DNA of 64,000 nucleotides from Aldrovandia affinis (lineage: Eukaryota; Chordata; Actinopteri; Notacanthiformes; Halosauridae). Shown here piece after piece: positions 61,855 through 64,000 of this stretch. The DNA lies in assembly GCA_029706075.1 (NCBI GenBank), contig JAINUG010000228.1, positions 1,054,001 through 1,118,000 on the forward strand. Reading direction: 5' to 3'. Positions within the stretch are counted from its first letter, which is position 1; each line of letters opens with the position of its first letter. Below the pieces are notes generated by a model. That model did no database searches and had not been told where the DNA came from. It saw only the letters and a list, made by a program, of their open reading frames with translations. Made by a program: the position numbers and the translations under genes.

Positions 61855-64000
61855 CTGGAAACACAAACCTCAGGTAAACATGCTGAGAGAGAAGACTCTA
61901 CCTACCTTACCTTCCTGGATCCATTATAACTGTAGGATGCAATCTCACTAGGATGATATGGAGCACATCAATATCTCTGATAAGGACCCTACCATTTTTA
62001 CATATACAGACCCCTTCTTTTCTGCTACATTTGTCTCATTAAGACCAATTTACCCATAAGCCTAGAGCACACATTAGAATTCTAGAAAATCACAAGCAAG
62101 TACAGCAGAGAGCAGTTACAGTGAGTAAATCTGACACAATGCAGTCTGACACGTCACACCAATTTTGAAATCAGGGACTCATACTACAATATGTGTCATC
62201 ACCACCTCAGAACTTGCCAATGATTTTGGAGTAACACATCGCTCAACTATGAAAATCACATCTTTGTTTGGCACTCAGGTGCAGATAATTAGAAATAATG
62301 CTGTGAGAGCAAAGTAACATTTATTCATAAATATTTTGAAACTTGAGCAAAAGCACAACCACAACACAAAAGCATCTCTCCACCCAGCTCAACAGTATGA
62401 AGACTGATTTGGAGACGTTAATGTGAAATCACATCCTCAACAGGCATGGGACAACAGGGATCCTCCTGTACATTTAGGGGAGATACATTCATATCAAGCC
62501 CCTGAACCCCCTTAAGCTACCCGGTTTAAACCTCTCAAAATATCAAGCCCAGAGTCTGTCAGCTAGGGTCTGTTCACTTCTTGGTGTCAAGCCTGGCATC
62601 ACTGACAAAACCAGCTTGGATAATTTTGCCAAACATGGCCACGACTTTGGCAAGAAAAGAGGATGAAGGGGTGCCAATGTGAAAAATGAGTGGTTATATT
62701 GGGAAAGGGAACCCTATTGTTAGAAGAATAGATTTTTGAGAACAAATTAATTGTTTGACCCAAAAGAGCCACTGTCAGCCAGCTGCACTTCAGAGGCAGG
62801 CCACCAAGCATGCAGTTGATGTTAAGCACTATGTTAATGTTATATTGGCCTTCATAGCAAGTGGCAGCTTTCTCCTATGACTGCGTGCACAGAAAAGAAT
62901 AGTGAAGGTAGAATCCAGTGTCAATTTCTCTGCCAGACAGCACACCTCTTTTAAACAAATCCAACACACAAATAACACCCAGAGATGTGTAGCGTGTAAA
63001 GCAAGGAGTCCTAGATGATAACAATGGTGATTTGTGAAGGGCTGACAACCAGAAAAGGTCAACCCTCTGAAGGGTGCTCTAGAAAGCCCAAACAATGATA
63101 CAGAGAAAGGTTAGAGATGTTTGATTGTCAGCTGCATTTACAGTATCTCAGATTTGTATAAAAATATTTAAGGGGGATTTCTTCAAAAGCTGACTGTTAT
63201 ATCACAGAAAATATATATTTGATTTTTTTATATACATTTTATATAAATATTTTTATATTTATAAATTGATGTGTGGTGCAGCAGAAATCAAATGTTTTTG
63301 TTATGACCATCACACATTGTATTCACTTTCTGTCTAAATCTAGTCCAGTCAAATGCAGACATATTTTCATCATCAGTCTCTCTACTACCAGGAATCCAGT
63401 ACAAATTAAATGATGTAGCACCAATTAGAGAGCCGAACAGAGCCCCACTGGCTTGAGCCTTCAGGGTGAGGAGTGGGCAGGGGGGACAGAGAGACAGAGA
63501 GACAGAGAGACAGAGAGACAGAGAGACAGAGAGACAGAGAGAACAGAGAGACAGATCTACAGAGAGAACACCAGCAATGAGACAGTTTTTGAAATGGAAT
63601 TCTGGGTATTCTTCAAACATCTGTGAGATGTGGCACAGTAAACTTTAGACTTAAATGGGGACTTTAATGCATGATCATGCAGGATCATTCATGGGCAAGC
63701 ACAAGACAAGCTAAATGGACCAGACATGCAAATGTCCTGCTAAAATAAAGGAATTTTTGGCAAAATGGAGGGCACTGATGGGTGGTGCAGATGGGGTTCA
63801 TTGAAAGCCAGTACTCTGCATGATGAAGTGATGGCACGATTAACAGACTTCATTTTTACCAGACAATGTGCTTACAGAGCTCGCTTTGCACCTCCTTGAA
63901 GGATGACCTCTAAGTAAAAAAAAAAACATAAAAAACCTCTGTGTCCATGTACGCCGTTGAACGGTATTTTGGAGAGGTAGACTGAAACCCATCCACGGTG
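61855..64000. other. Intron upstream of the MACROD-type exon
   Basis: No further exon recognised. It includes the GACAGA repeat near 63480-63560 and an AT-rich run at 63205-63265. Confidence 0.5.
63480..63560. repeat. (GACAGAGA)n minisatellite
   Basis: About eight units of AGAGAGAC/GACAGAGA, slightly interrupted near 63541. Confidence 0.92.

Overview
The window is vertebrate nuclear DNA, almost certainly from a ray-finned (teleost) fish. It is AT-rich and nearly gene-free. It is full of Tc1/mariner, PIF/Harbinger, hAT and piggyBac transposons, CR1/L2-type LINEs, tRNA-derived SINEs whose 3' ends match the eel/zebrafish L2 tail, and one Ty3/Gypsy retroelement. I see no bacterial-style operons, ribosome-binding sites or CRISPR arrays.

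I can support only one host protein-coding exon: 61750-61854 on the minus strand. It encodes the start of a Macro domain with clean splice sites on both sides and is most like MACROD2, an ADP-ribosyl-hydrolase. MACROD2 is known for enormous introns, and I found no other Macro exon here. The rest of the window is therefore best read as intron: about 61.7 kb downstream of the exon in gene order (lower coordinates) and about 2.1 kb upstream of it.

Layout. 1-1.1 kb: minus-strand LINE (endonuclease plus start of RT). 3.8-4.4 kb: a 246-bp AG microsatellite abutting a Harbinger terminus. 8.7-9.5 kb: AG-rich minisatellite, hAT zinc-finger fragment and Tc1 end. 12.3 kb: hAT MITE with an exact 8-bp target duplication. 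15.9-19.9 kb: a composite Tc1 element (two transposase copies, one split by a Harbinger) flanked by a long inverted repeat. 21.4-23.1 kb: SINE, hairpin hAT MITE and a Charlie-like hAT remnant. 24.0-25.1 kb: 5' half of another Tc1. 26.0-28.3 kb: an internally deleted two-gene Harbinger. 29 kb: hAT and Tc1 ends. 32.8 and 34.6 kb: short MITEs. 36.6-37.7 kb: L2-clade LINE ORF fragment. 38.5-48.9 kb: a dead Ty3/Gypsy element riddled with later insertions (Tc1, two piggyBacs, LTR-like segments), with parts on both strands. 49-59 kb: L2 3' ends, a piggyBac MITE and several tRNA-SINEs. 60.9 kb: SINE with an L2 tail. 61.75 kb: the MACROD-type exon.

No operon-like cooperation exists. The relationships are parasitic: SINEs share the L2 tail, non-autonomous piggyBac, hAT and Harbinger derivatives depend on full elements elsewhere, and elements are nested inside one another. 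The structures most worth a second look are the inverted duplication around the Tc1 composite, and the TTAA/piggyBac boundaries at the opposite-strand part of the Gypsy fossil.
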